A DNA stretch of 64,000 nucleotides from Pseudoscleropodium purum (lineage: Eukaryota; Streptophyta; Bryopsida; Hypnales; Brachytheciaceae): assembly GCA_963969395.1 (NCBI GenBank), contig OZ017799.1, positions 25,236,501-25,300,500 on the forward strand, written 5' to 3'. The notes below the pieces were generated by a model, which did not search any database, was not told the origin of the DNA, and saw nothing but the letters and a program-made list of their open reading frames with translations. The position numbers were made by a program, and so were the translations under genes. Positions 22,801-35,700 of the stretch are shown here, one piece after another. The stretch's first letter is position 1. Every line of letters begins with the position of its first letter.

Positions 22801-24370
22801 CAAGAGAAAGGTGTTGAGACAAAATACTTTTGGGGCAGCACCCTGTTTCACCTTGAGGACCTACCTTTCAAGCTAGAGGACATGCCCTCCAATTACGGTG
22901 GATTCAGAGAGAAGGTTCAGAGCGTAGGTATCAGGGATACAATTGAAGCACCTCAGCAGCTGAAGGGCTTACCTGCAAGTGGGAATGTCAAGTCTGGTCG
23001 CATTCCTTCCCTTAAGGAACTTGGCTTGAATCCTGCAGCTAATTGGCGACAGGTCTGTCGCGCCATCTGAACACTTGATGTACAAGTTTAGGCAGCATTG
23101 ACGTCAATTGGTCTTGGTTGCAAGTCCGTTTCTGTTTTTGGTTTGCAAAGTTTTTCTCTCTGGAGGAGAACACAAGCGTGTCTACTAAAACAGAATCTTC
23201 AGCTTCCAATATTGAATGTAGCACATAATTGATAATTCTTTTGAAATCGCAATTGCAGCATCATTAAACTGATGATTTTCTAGCTCGATTTCTAGCATGT
23301 GCAGAGCTTGCTTGAAAACGATTTTCTTTATCCTCATTAGTATCTTACCTGTCTAGCAGGAGAGTCAAACAGCAGGTGGAGCTGAACTAGTGGGAGGTGA
23401 AGAGGAAGCCTTAAAGCGGTTGCAGGACTTTGCTTTTGATATGCCTAGCCAAATAAGCAAGCCCAAAGCTAGCAAATCGGAGTCTAGTGGTGATAGCTTA
23501 TATGGTGCTAATTTCTCTTGCAAAATCTCTCCCTGGTTGGCCTTGGGTTGTCTTTCGCCACGCCGCATGTTCGAGGATTTGAAAAAGAGTGCCTCAAGGT
23601 TTTCCCCTTATCCCAAGTGTGGCAGCTCAAGTTTTTCTTAAAGATTTTTTTTGGGACTAGATGGTAGATGACACGATTAATTGCTATTGAATCTAACCAT
23701 ATCCGGGAGAGAACATGCTGGAACTTTTTTTGTGAGTACCCTTTCTTGGGTGGCCATAACTTGTCTGTTCCAGTTGCTTTGTCGATCATTATTATCGCTT
23801 TATCAACTGCTAATCTTGCATCCATCTGTGCCATTGTAGCTTCATACCTGTGAGGTTGACTGTTGAAGGTAGAACTGCTAATCTAAGTTGCGTTTTTGAT
23901 AACAGTGCTGGAGCGATGGCGACCTTGGCTGTGAAGGCTTCAGGGATCGGAAGTGAAGACAATGGGCTTAACTGGCTTGTCTTTGAGTTGTTATGGCGAG
24001 ATTTCTTTAGGTGCACTTTTATCCTCTGAATAGTCTGGCATTGTAGATACCATTCGTACCCCAACTAGATTGATCTTCTGGTTTTTATGCACATCAGTTT
24101 AATTAATGACGTAACATTTTCCCTACACTGCTTGTTTCTATCATCCTTTGTTTCAACGAGGATAAAATTTAAGTCAGGACATGGTCTCTGAGTGTCTGGG
24201 AATTCTTGCATTACCAAAGCACATTCGTGAAATTCCAGGTTGATTATTTGAGTCTTACATTCAGGCAATGTGTGGCTTCCAGGTTTATTACCAAGAAATA
24301 TGGAACTGGAAAGAAGTTCTCGGAGGCTACTCCTGCTAAAGCTAGCACCGCATCTCTTGTTGCAGCTTGA
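19802..24370 (+). CDS. PHR2: PHR2-type short photolyase/cryptochrome homologue
   Basis: Seven exons join in frame: 19802-19973, 21131-21336, 21463-21930, 22774-23052, 23360-23598, 23906-24010 and 24283-24370, giving 518 aa. The first about 165 residues are low-complexity and Ser/Ala-rich, possibly a targeting region. The photolyase alpha/beta domain starts at 'RRVSIVWFRNDLRVHDNEAL' (about 171-190) and continues with 'LPVYCFDPRDFGKS' and 'KYFWGSTLFHLEDLPFK'. Later come 'ANFSCKISPWLALGCLSPR' and 'LNWLVFELLWRDFFRFITKK' (about 475-494). The protein ends 28 residues after 'WRDFFR', so it lacks most of the C-terminal helical FAD-binding half of cry-DASH and photolyases. That layout, and the 'GGEEEAL..L' and 'GLNWL.FELLWRDFFRF' wording, matches plant PHR2, not CRY3. 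PHR2 function is poorly defined; DNA repair cannot be assumed. Intron 1 is 1157 bp and contains a tandem duplication. Confidence 0.93.
20081..20600. repeat. Tandem duplication inside PHR2 intron 1
   Basis: Two diverged copies of a roughly 170-bp block lie about 330 bp apart. One starts near 20081 ('gtgaggagcgtgaagaggtt', then 'gattggcattgccaggatc'). The other starts near 20412 ('gtgaggagcgttgagatgtt', then 'gattggcattgccggaatc'). Order and spacing within the copies agree. No ORF or terminal repeats were seen, so this looks like a local duplication rather than a transposon. Confidence 0.65.
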
Positions 24371-27300
24371 AGTCTTAAATGGGATTAGGAGTTCTCTTGG
24401 GGGCTAAATTGCTAGGTCAAATTACGATGATGGCGTAGTTCTCTTACGCATCTAGTCAACTTGAAATCAGTCGGCTTGTAGAAAATACCTCACGAAGGTA
24501 GCGATGCCTTGCCATCCTTTCCTTGTAATATGAGGTTGTATTATCTGGTAGACTTGGGGTCTGGCCGCTCAGGTCCAGCATGTGGCTGGAAGGGCTAATT
24601 TGCTGCGACTTGCCACCTGTTCTATTACCATCGAAAGCTCCTTATTTCCAGCCGCATTAGTCCTACCAGAATTGAACAAAGTAACTTAAACGAAAGTGCG
24701 CATTTAAAAACTAAAAAAAAATTTACGGCCCTAAATGGGTGGAAAGAAAGATTACGTGGCGTTCTCCACCAGGGATCCTTTGCATTCTTCGTGATTGTGC
24801 CCGTCCGTGACTTGCAGTGCCGCCCCATTGTGTGCGGATGAACAGCACCAATGCATTGCCAGAAATCTCCTTGAGAGAATGTTGTAAGCCTAGTTGGGAA
24901 GTACAGTACATGGAGCCTGGAAGCACATGGATGACATTGCTTTTGCTTTGAATTAGATGAGAATTCCGAGTTGCAGACATTTAGAGAATCTGACTTCGGG
25001 GAGTGAGGTCCTTCCCGTTGCTGCGATTGCTTTTACGATTATGTTAATCTCTGGAATTGCGACCAGAATACACTTTCTTGTGTTAACCACCTGAAACTTG
25101 GTTAGTTCAGTTGATGTGATCCTTGCAGATGTGCAGTTGTGAACCTAACTTACAGAGTCACGCCTGCCTACTGAAGTGGGACTGGCTCGAAAACAACGAC
25201 TTCCCATCAACAGTGAAGGGATAGAGTCGTGCACCTTCATCATCCGTAAGTTTATTACAAGAGAAACTGCAATCTGACCATGAGAACCATGTTTTCCAAA
25301 CCCGCTAAATGTATGTTTGCACTTTGTGATAAAAGAATGTTGTTACTGAGGGTTTTAGGAACAAATTCAGACCTACTTCTTGACTTACTTCTGGATTGGA
25401 TTCTCATTGCAAACATCATCCAAGACACCAAGTGCAAACATATCCTAAGCTTACATCCCTCTTGGTGGCTTACCTCACCTCCTGCCCAACAAATCTCATA
25501 GAAGTTCACAATGGAGGAGTCAGAGCAACATTAGGTGAGAGTTTTGTTTTAATTACGTCACCAAACATATGTTGTAACCCAAATCCTCATTGTTGATATA
25601 TCATTGTACTTATGTAGGTTTGCTTTTTATTTTTGACTATTTGTCATTTGCTATGTAAAATGAAACCAATCATCAAACTATTTTCACATTTATAGAGGAT
25701 AATTGACGGATTGTCATTTTAGGCACCTTAGAAATAGAAAGTTCTATAAAGACTAAATTAGAAAGGTGGCAAATCCTCTTGGAGTCCTTTCAAGGCAAAT
25801 GATTGTCTTATTGTCTAAATATGGGCAAGACAAATAAACATTCTCCTAACCCTCTCTCTTGATTTTTTTTAAGTAAAAATTGTCATCCATGTGTACAATG
25901 ATCTATTTTAACAAATTTTTGTATGTTAATTTGTTTATTGTATATTTTTTTTAAATGGTGTATTAATAAAATTCAATGATTGGATTGTTGTGTATTTGTG
26001 GCTTGGAAATTGATTGTGGGAACTAGTAATAAATGTCATTATTCTTGTGGTTGTGTTTGATTTGTGTGTTTAATTTCTTGTTCTTTGACAATCTATAATG
26101 GCCGATGTGTCAAATCCAATGATTAGCGTATAAAGTTTATATTTTGTTCATAATCTTTCCTATTTCATCACAAAATTCCTAGCGAATGAACCTTTGCTAC
26201 TATACTACAAGAAAAATGAACAATTCTATCAGGTTTATTATTTTCTTTTGTCTCAACAATCATTTGCAATCACACATGATATATATTCATCTAGACATTG
26301 GATACTGACATTGGATATTTAGATTACTTACTAGATGTTTAGACTTAGGGTTAATTTGTTTAAGGTTTGTATATAATAGGCAACTTAGCCCTTTTATAAT
26401 TGTTAATACACTTTGCATATTTTCATTTGTTGTGAACTTTCAAAGCACTAGGATTAAAACAAATACACATATATGCATATGCACATACATATATAGATAT
26501 AGATATACATTTATTTGTTGTTTGTTTGTAATTTACTTTTCTTTGATAATCCCTTTTGCAACATTAAATGCAATTCCATGAAATGATAGGCACTATTTCT
26601 AAAATTAATTGAAAATTCTTAAGAAAATGATCTAATCCATAAATGAAAATAGTAGAATATATAAAATGCTTTTTTTTTCCATGCCCTCCTAAATAGAAAT
26701 CTATTAATAGAAATTTTAAATATTACAAGTCATGTTGACAAAATACACCAAAAAAAATCATCTTTATAGCCTTGTGTTAAAAATTTTTAATCCTGAAACA
26801 AAATCTTTTAGCCTAAAAAGTAGTGGAAGGAAGAATTAAAAATCCCCTTAAATTAGAGGATGATTCTTTGTTACAAAAAAATTTAGGCCTTTAGAAGGCC
26901 ACTAAGATGAGCTTGAAGGAGTTCTAGTTTATCAATTAAAATTTTTTTAGACTGACAATGCCTTATTCTCTTATCCTTATCCAACATTTTGACAAAATTT
27001 GTGTGGAAACAAAGTTTGATTGGCTACTTCAAGGTCAATCCCAAAAGATGATGTGGTTGTTAGAAACATGTCACTATTTTTGACAGCGAGTGACATAGAA
27101 AATAGCCAAATATGTCACTCTCAAGCACCCCTCCAATGGCTAGAATTTTTGTATGATGGTTCCTTATTTGAAATTTGTATGGTTATGGTACATAGAATAG
27201 ATCAATAAACAATGTTTTGACTAAAGTTTACAACCTAAAGGTGGTGCTTGGCTAGCATTATTCAATCTAGAAGTACATGCAATAGGTTGAAACATTCAAA

Positions 27301-30300
27301 AAAAAACTAAAATCCTCTTTTATTAAAGATTCACTTGAAACCTAGCCTAAGGATTTTGGCTTGTTATTGAAGGATTAAAAAGACCACTCTGAGTATATCC
27401 TCAAACATAATCTTTCATCATCCTTTAGAAACATTTAGACAAAAATAAAAATTAGCACTTGTTTTGTTCTAAGCAAAATACACAAAAACAAATTTATGAC
27501 TAAATTATCATTATTAAAATAAATAACCAACAAGTGCATAGAATTATCATATATACATTCAATATCAATTCTGTTAAATTGGTAGTATGTCCATGCAAAA
27601 TTTTGAGATTTACTTTAGCTTGTTGTATTGATAAATGTGTGAATTAATATGACAATCGAATTGTATTCACAGTATTGTATAATTTCCACCAAGTAGTTTA
27701 CGTTCAAAATTTTAAACTTTGAGTGCTACTCAAAATCAAGTGCAACTTTGATTAATCCTATCTTCCACTTTAGATCTCCAAACTTCATGAGACTACTACA
27801 TATATGTTGCAAAAACAATTAACTACATGCTAGGTGTCATCTAGAAGCTAATTCAAGCCAACTATTTAAGAACAATTGAATTGCTTTGATTGTTGTTTAA
27901 GTCATGTTTCTAGCATTTATGCTATGAAGGCAACATCAACCAGTCCTTACATCAATATAATTCAAATTTTTTTCAATCAAAGCTTTAAACACTGAGCTCC
28001 AACAATCTCTCAATGCAAAACATACTTGGCTAAGCTATGTGGTAGCTTGTAGAGACATCATCCTTGTCTTTCAAATTTGGTTGTTCATTAGTGATGGTAT
28101 GGGGTACATTCACCAATTTCAATAAGTATACACTTGTTATAATGGAGAAGTAGGAACTTTTGCTAACAATACTATGTCCAAAACTATAGTCTAAAAAAGG
28201 AGTAAGTCAAGGTTTTAATTTTTAATAAATCAAGTACAGTGGAAAATGAAAAACTAGAAATTGGACATTTGAGAGTACTTTAATAGTGAAGAGATTTCAC
28301 CAACAAAATGAACTTGAAACCATATTCAATGTTTAGAAGTATGAGCATTGTGGAATCCATTTTTTAGCCTATTTTCACAAATGTGGACAACATATTAAAA
28401 TAATGTATTTTTTGATGACCCTCATACAAAACATAACCAACTAGTGTGGGAATAGACCACCCAAATTTCAACTTTAGATCGTTAAATTTGGGTACTCAAA
28501 ATCAAAATAGTACTCAAAATCAAAATACCCAAAAGTGTTGAAAAGTAAGGGATATGATTATAATTAAGACATCCTATGGAAAGAAAATTCAAGTTTATTG
28601 GGTTCATGCTGCAAAAGTTATAGCAAAGTTAGATATAGTTTGGGCTCTAGTTTTTCATAAAGTAAAACAAAAGTGACCATTTATTCTTATAGTCGCCCAT
28701 ATTCATGGAAAATGGCAAATTGTTGCACCATAGCAAGGAATCAAGTGGTTGGAGGCAATTGCAAGGCATGAGAAAGCTTTTACAACCACAATTCTCGTGA
28801 ATTAATCTCCATCAAAATCCTAGAGAAGATTGTGAAATTAAGACCTTGTCAAAAATGAGGTGTTAGAGCAAAACATAGAAGAATTACTCAAAACTATTCA
28901 ATAGGCACGGAAAAGAGTGTCTTTAGAGAAAATTGAAATTCTTCTTGCTAGCATGCCTTACCATATGAAGGCTATAATCAACACTAATGTTGATAGCACT
29001 AGATGGCAAACAGTTTGTCAAAAAATGCTCTCTCTCTCTCTCTCTAAAAAAAAACAAATAATTGACATACAAATTTATACTTAAAATATATCTCCTTTCT
29101 TATGAGACATGTTTCATACAACGACTCGCAAGGCTTGGTAGAAAGGACCTCTTATCTAGATTCCAATTTGCTTATCACTACATTGACAATCTCTACTAGT
29201 TAAATGTTTAGAATCCACATGATTTTTTGGACCCTCTACAACCAAGAATTGAAAGCAATCCATTTTGGATATATCCACTTAATATATTGGAAATTAAACC
29301 GGAGGTCTCCTTATTTGATAAAAATGAACTTACTAGAGGTCTTTTTGCCCACTTTATGAACCTTTGGGTTTAGGTCAATGAGAGCGATTTGACCAAGTTC
29401 ACCTTGTGTAAATATGATAAACGCCGTTCTTTACCGTTTAAATATACTCAGTTCATAATATTCCACTGGAACCAACTTATAAGTCAATTATACAACATTA
29501 TCTACTCACAAGTCCTACCCCTTTTCTATACCTTGAACACTCTTGCAATTGCAATTGAGAAAATCAAATCTCTCATTAAAACATTGGTTCATAACGGTTT
29601 CTAGGAATACTAGCTTCGTAAAAGTGTTGTGCGTTGGCTTGGTTCAAGACATTTTCTAATGTCCAAAGTCAACATCCAAGAAGTTTCTTCTACTATAAGC
29701 AAACTCTTATAATTGGTATAAGTCCTTGCTCCAAATTTACATTGTCTAACTATACAACTTAGGAAAACCTCATAGTAACAGAGGGAAGAGTGTCTAAAAG
29801 ATGAAAGAAATTCATATTCTTCATTTTTTCAATTTGAGCTTGGTATGCATCTCTCTTGAGAGTGATGACATACTAGGGCTCATTCTCTCTCTTTCTTTCT
29901 CTCTAAAATATACAATAGTCAAAAGTTCAAACAATAACTATAATAGAATGTCTCTCAAAGAGTTTATTTGATAATCTCTTGAATGGTTACTTGAGTACTT
30001 AGCATATCTAGTTCTGTCAAAGCTATGTGCCCTCCCTCCTCCCTTGACACTAGCGTACGGAATGACCCTTGTTGGAATAATTTGCTTTTTTAAGCAAATG
30101 AAAGCCTAAAATTGAAGCAAGTAATGATCGTATATAATATATGAGTGTGGTTGTAGCATGTAGCTTTCATATAGGTGGATGGAAGTTTATGAGATTGGGT
30201 TAATTAATAAGTAGTGTGCTTACACAGTACTAACTTGTGGAACTATATGAGTAGTCCATAGGGATGTTCTATACCAACCTACTTCCATTTTTTACATACC

Positions 30301-32700
30301 TGGTCTATCCAATCCAAAAACTGACCTTGTTCATGAGTCCTCTTTGCTATATGGCATTAGTACAATGGTTTTGGTACTCACTAATTGGTACCACCTCTCC
30401 TACTAATTACTCCATGTTGGTCACCCACATTTGCTAAATCCATCATCAACATGACCATGTCTTGCTTACATGACTCATTCCCCCTCCTTCTCCCTTTGTT
30501 AGTTATTGCTGAGCTAGCTCTGTATAAACGTGATCCTCTCACCTGCATTCACACTCTGCTCAGTTTGATTTACTGCTCCAACGCTACTTTTCATGCAACT
30601 TGAATTAGTGTTACACCATTGCAAGAGAGAAGTGAGAGGCATGTCGACTTTCTGATCAGTTGCATCGGTACACCATGTCTAACGATGTTGCTAATATGAG
30701 ACAAGTTCTATTTATGCTTTTTGTAAATGATGCCAATGATCTTTCGCTTGCAGCTTTATTTATTCAATTCGTGCAATGGATAACAACTGGGGAATAATTG
30801 TAGACACCTTGCATACGTTTTCTAACAAACTTTGTGTATGTGGGAATGCATGGGCGTAGGTGAGATTATTCCCCCTTGAATTGGGCACTGGAAGCTGTTT
30901 CTAATACTTGACAAAAATATTTTCCCAAGTACCCCAGATGCCTAGCTTGCCAAGGAGTTGTTACAATTTTGGATCTTTCTAGTGTATTTTTCAAATATTT
31001 TTGGACTCAGTTTTGCATTTTCTTATCAAATGGCTTCAGTCTCTAAAGCCTGGTCCTCTGATCCTTCCCAACACTTGCTTGCTACTAGCTCACACTTGAA
31101 AGGGATAGTATATGGTAGCCACAGTATTACAAACTTTGTTGTTTGCAAAAGTATATCATCCTAGCATCAAGTCTACCGCTCACCTTGTAATAAACCTTCA
31201 ATTGATACCAACTTTGGACGTGTTTTTATAAATTTTATAAATGTGATCCTTTAGCATTGTGAATTTCAATACTCATCCTAGATGCAACATTGTGATCTTC
31301 TTTGGGCAATTTCTGTCTGGTAAAAAAAATCAGCACGTGGAGTAGTTAATAGCCATTTATGGTGGGGAACACCTAAATTCAGACCGGAAAGGACCAACAG
31401 ATGGCAGGCTGCAATAGCATGGAGCCATTACTTTCAATAGCCGCAGTGTGAAGGGTGAGAAATAGCGCTCTTCATCACATTTTACTCCAAATTAGAGTTG
31501 TATTTGGCGGTAGGGCAGTTATACCAGACTATTGCAGATGACATGCTTCATAACATGCTTCATAACATGGTTTGACACAGTCGTGCCTATAATAAAAATT
31601 ATTCCTTAAAATTATTTTTTCCTCCACTACAATTTATTTTTCTGAAATATTATATTTCCAAACTTTTCGGCATCTACTTTGAGATTATTTCCTTCCAACT
31701 AACTTCACCGGTCCACTAAAACAGTCAAAGTCATTGATAGCAAGTTTCAGAATAATTAATCTCAGACTGCACATTGCCCACTTGTCTGTGCACTTGATGG
31801 AGTCCCATTTGCTGTGAACCTTCTGTCAGAGTTTGACATGCTGTGTGCAGTGGGATGTAAGCTAATGCACTTAAGAAGATCAAGCACTGTCGGTATTTTC
31901 AATCCCATCACCTCAACCATCGATCGAGGCTCTGCAGCCTCAGTTTTAACCGCTGAGATCGACGCTCCCACACTCTGCATGCCCAGAATATATTTAAGAC
32001 ACACACTGCCATTAACCTTAATCTGAGCACTAACGGCAATAAAGAGTCTGCAGTGACCTCCATAGCCATCGATGTAACGTACTGGGTGCTCCACCGCACT
32101 CTGACTACCACATCCTGCATATAATAATTTATTGATTGTCGTATTGAACCCAAAGGAGTGATGCATGACTGACCAGACCAGAAAAAAGGCTCCAGCTCGC
32201 ATGATCGAAGCCAAGCCAACAGATCGCATTAGTTGTTACCAGATGAGGCCAGATCGACTCCTTCCCATCCTCAATTTCCTCATCCGGCCTTAGCTTGTCG
32301 ATATCGATATACAGCTGCAAGCTGCAGTGTAGAGTTACGTTAGCTTGCTTACTCTCGATCACCTAGTTTCACGAATTTGGAAGCACAGACATTTTGTACG
32401 TTGGATACTGGTAACTGATCTGCACTCAAAATTGGCCATGGGCTCGACAGTGGAAAAGATAGGCCATGTACCTACCTACGTACAGTTAGACTTTTGAACG
32501 CGTCACATTAATTACTATTGGCATGGCGAGAATCGATATCATATCGATGTCGGTTACCCGACTTTGCTCATGCGTGGTTGCGGTTAATCGGAGCCTTTTA
32601 GACCAGAACTGTCGATTACATGCTAAGAGTTGAGTATCCCAGGCATTGTTAAGTACATATACAGTGGCTCTGTTTAAAGAAATTTCTATTCACGATCAAA
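24371..32700. other. Long intergenic region without a supported gene
   Basis: About 8.3 kb separates PHR2 from the receptor kinase. The first 1.2 kb is of mixed composition and may hold the PHR2 3' UTR. 25.6-30.6 kb is strongly AT-rich, with a (TC)n tract at 29032-29046 and a short direct repeat 'tactcaaaatcaaaat' near 28493 and 28511. Short frames at 29389-29604 and 30385-30603 resemble nothing I know. A short direct repeat 'atgcttcataac' occurs near 31541 and 31555. From 31.7 kb GC rises toward the kinase promoter. A 155-codon minus-strand frame there is listed separately. Confidence 0.65.
31762..32229 (-). CDS. Uncertain 155-codon ORF, divergent from the receptor kinase
   Basis: This single-exon frame opens with ATG in unbiased DNA 475 bp upstream of the receptor-kinase start and divergent from it. 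The N-terminus 'MRAGAFFLVWSVMHHSF' (residues 10-26) has a hydrophobic stretch. Five cysteines are scattered through the rest. I recognise no family. Overlapping frames on both strands are also open here, which weakens the case. It could be a small secreted protein, promoter or leader sequence of the kinase, or a chance frame. Confidence 0.25.
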   Translation of the reverse strand: MRSVGLASIMRAGAFFLVWSVMHHSFGFNTTINKLLYAGCGSQSAVEHPVRYIDGYGGHCRLFIAVSAQIKVNGSVCLKYILGMQSVGASISAVKTEAAEPRSMVEVMGLKIPTVLDLLKCISLHPTAHSMSNSDRRFTANGTPSSAQTSGQCAV

Positions 32701-32703
32701 GCG

Positions 32704-35700
32704 ATGGAGAGATCTTTGGACACCAGGTTCAGGTTTTGGTGGAGAGTAGTGGTGGCCGTGCTCCTTCTTCGCTTCAGCTGCGGAGTGCCAACGGCATTGG
32801 CTCAGATTCAACGAGGTTTGCAATTTAACCGGAACGGCAGTCATGCTTCTGGTTGCATATGTATAGCATGCACTAGCTGCAGTAATAAATAGTGTCCTTT
32901 GAGTTTCAGAGCTTGGAACTTATAGTTTGCGCACAATCCTTAGTAGTTCACGTATTCAGGTGACCAAATAGTACGTAAGTACGGGTTGACAAGCTTAGCA
33001 TCCTTCAGGAAGCGATGGAATCTCAATTACTGAAGATAAATTAATGTTCAAAATTTTCGGATGGTGCGAGCTTCTAGGATGTCATAAAGGTTCAAAGTTC
33101 ACCTGTATACTGAATGGAACCTCTCCGTTACTACTGTATGGTGAATAGAGACCTTAATTATATTATTAGATTGTCAGGCGAGCTAGTTGACTTATTGAAT
33201 GAATGTATTTTTGTGGTAGCAGATTTTCTGAACATCGACTGTGGTGCAACCGAGACGTACTTCGACAAACTCACGAATTTCACTTGGGTCCCTGATGACG
33301 GCTACATTTCCACGGGGGAAACACATACCTTTACAACTGCAGGCGCAGATGAAGATCTCCTGAGTTTAACCGAGCTGAAGACCCTCCGCTACTTCGATGA
33401 TCTTCGTCCCAAGAACTGCTTCACCTTGCCCGTGGTCTCCGGCAACGCCTACTTGCTGCGGATGATGTTCTTCTACGGCAACTACGACAACAAGAACCAG
33501 CCGCCGTCGTTTCAAGTGGCCCTCGACACCACTGTCGTGGGTAACGCGACAACACATGCTACTGGTGGCACCTACACCGAGTATCATTATGAGGCTAACG
33601 GGAACGTGACCTACTTGTGTCTGCTGCGGACGTCGCCCCTGTACTCGCCTTTCATCTCCGGAATCTCTCTGAAACTGGCGAATGGAATGAAACAGGCGTA
33701 TGCCGATCAATATGCTCAGTTCCTCGAGCAAGGGATTGTCATGAAAGCAGTCCGACGCGTGAATTTCGGGGCTCAGGACCCGATACGGTACGCACATTCA
33801 TATTTGTGTTAATTCTGTTCAGCCAGAGATAGAATTCTGAGTTGCTGACATACCTCTAAGTATCTGATGGTCATCTGAGAATAAAAAATACATATTTCAG
33901 ATGATCACGAAGTTATATTATGTGTCTCAGGCGGGTACGTGTATGACTGTCGTTTAGGCAGTGATTGCAAAAATTCGTGGCTCTGCCCATGTTCTAGGGT
34001 TATACATGAATTTAATAGTCCAAGGTTTCTTCGGCTAAACAAACCCGATCCGCATGTAGTTTTACCCTAATCCCTAAGAAAGCAGCAACCCAAGTGCTTA
34101 ATCCCGAAAAACCCTAATCCTAAGCCCTAGACCCTAAACCATAACTAGTACAATTGATGTGCCAGTTCGAGAGTTTGTACATTGCGTTGGTCGATGTCGT
34201 CTCATTCGATTGTGCTTCACTTGTGTTTTCTGATTTCGCAGAGCCCCCGATGATTACTACGACCGATTTTGGTTTGCTGAAGGCCTCGATTCCCCCTATT
34301 TGAAAAGCACGCTGTCCCCAATGCAGATTCTGTCGACGAATTCGACTTTTGATGTCTTTGTCAATTCCGCCACTGGGCCTCCGTCGGCTGTGCTGCAAAC
34401 GGGTATCACGAGCTCCGGCACTATCACATCGCTGCTGCTGCCGCCCGGTTGGAACCACACGGTGACCTCGTGGTATGTAGCAGTTTATTTTGGGGAACTG
34501 AACTCTACGGGCTCTCCCATTCGAAATTTCACAGTTCAAGTTTCTGACGCCAAGAACACCATCGGGATGGACGGCACATTCCTCAAGGTTGCAGGCTCGG
34601 ATTTTTGGTCGACGAAAGCTTCGATTATTGGACCAGATTCCACCATGACCCTGACTCCAGACGCAGACTCCAAGGCCGGTCCTATTCTGAATGCTATGGA
34701 GTTCTTTGAAAGGTTCGCTCCTCGACTGGAGAAAACAACTGCTCGAGATGGTGAGTCCCGTCCATATACTGCTCTTCATTCCCATCATTGTAAAGTCTCC
34801 ATTCACCATACAGGTGAACTTTGAATCTTTAATTCCCTACAAACAATCTAGAAACTTGCACCATCTTAAATTTTGCATATTTAGTTTGTGTAAGCTACAA
34901 ACCAACTGCAAAAGACTGAATGCACATGGATTAAACATTTTCACACTTAGCACAAATCAAATTCCATATGAATAGTCACTGGAACTCTAATGTACTGTAG
35001 GATTTGTTAATGGAGCCTCTACCTTAGAGATCATTGCCAAATGTGATTCATGCAAGCATCAATCATTTAAGTTGGGACACTAAAAAAATTTGATGGGCAA
35101 TGTAATTCCCCGGGTATGCTACTCCTGTATCATATGGTCTTGATTATAATCACTCATGATTCCTTTTTGTCCAATCTCAATGGATATGATTTGTTTTAAT
35201 GTAGAAAATTCTTGTAACTTTTTTAACTAGGAATTCAAATTTTTACAAATAGATATTCTTTGAAGAAAATAATAGCATTAAAACCTAGTTATATGAATTT
35301 TTTTATTACATGTATCATAGGTCAAGCTACCCAACTTTTTAGGCTGTTTTTTTATAAATATTTAAGATTTTCTTACATAAATAAAACATTGTAAATGAAT
35401 TTTTAATTTTAATTGGAGGATACTTCTTGTATGGATTTTCTAAACTATGCATAGATATTTCAATTCTTCACATATATTGTGAGATTTCTTTTAACAAATA
35501 AGCAACCCTACACTAATTTTACATCTCATTTTATTCAATTCAGTCTTCACCTAACTTTTTGATCATTTTATATAAATTGATATCATAGCTACAAAAGTCG
35601 TCCTCTAAGCCATTTTGATGTCGATGACCCCTGCATGTAATATGAGAGTTGCATACCTGGGTGTAATTCTGTGCAGCACTGGCTATTGAAGACATCAAGA

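Noticed and set aside
29032..29046. Short TC tract and other microsatellites, for example (CA)n at 62347 and TGAT repeats at 42900-42920
   Set aside because: Ordinary low-complexity DNA, not a CRISPR array or structured repeat.
33366..33797. 143-codon minus-strand frame
   Set aside because: It is antisense to malectin-like exon 2 and has no independent support.
34120..34809. 229-codon minus-strand frame
   Set aside because: It is antisense to the malectin-like exon 34242-34750 of the receptor kinase, which has clear domain wording and splice sites.
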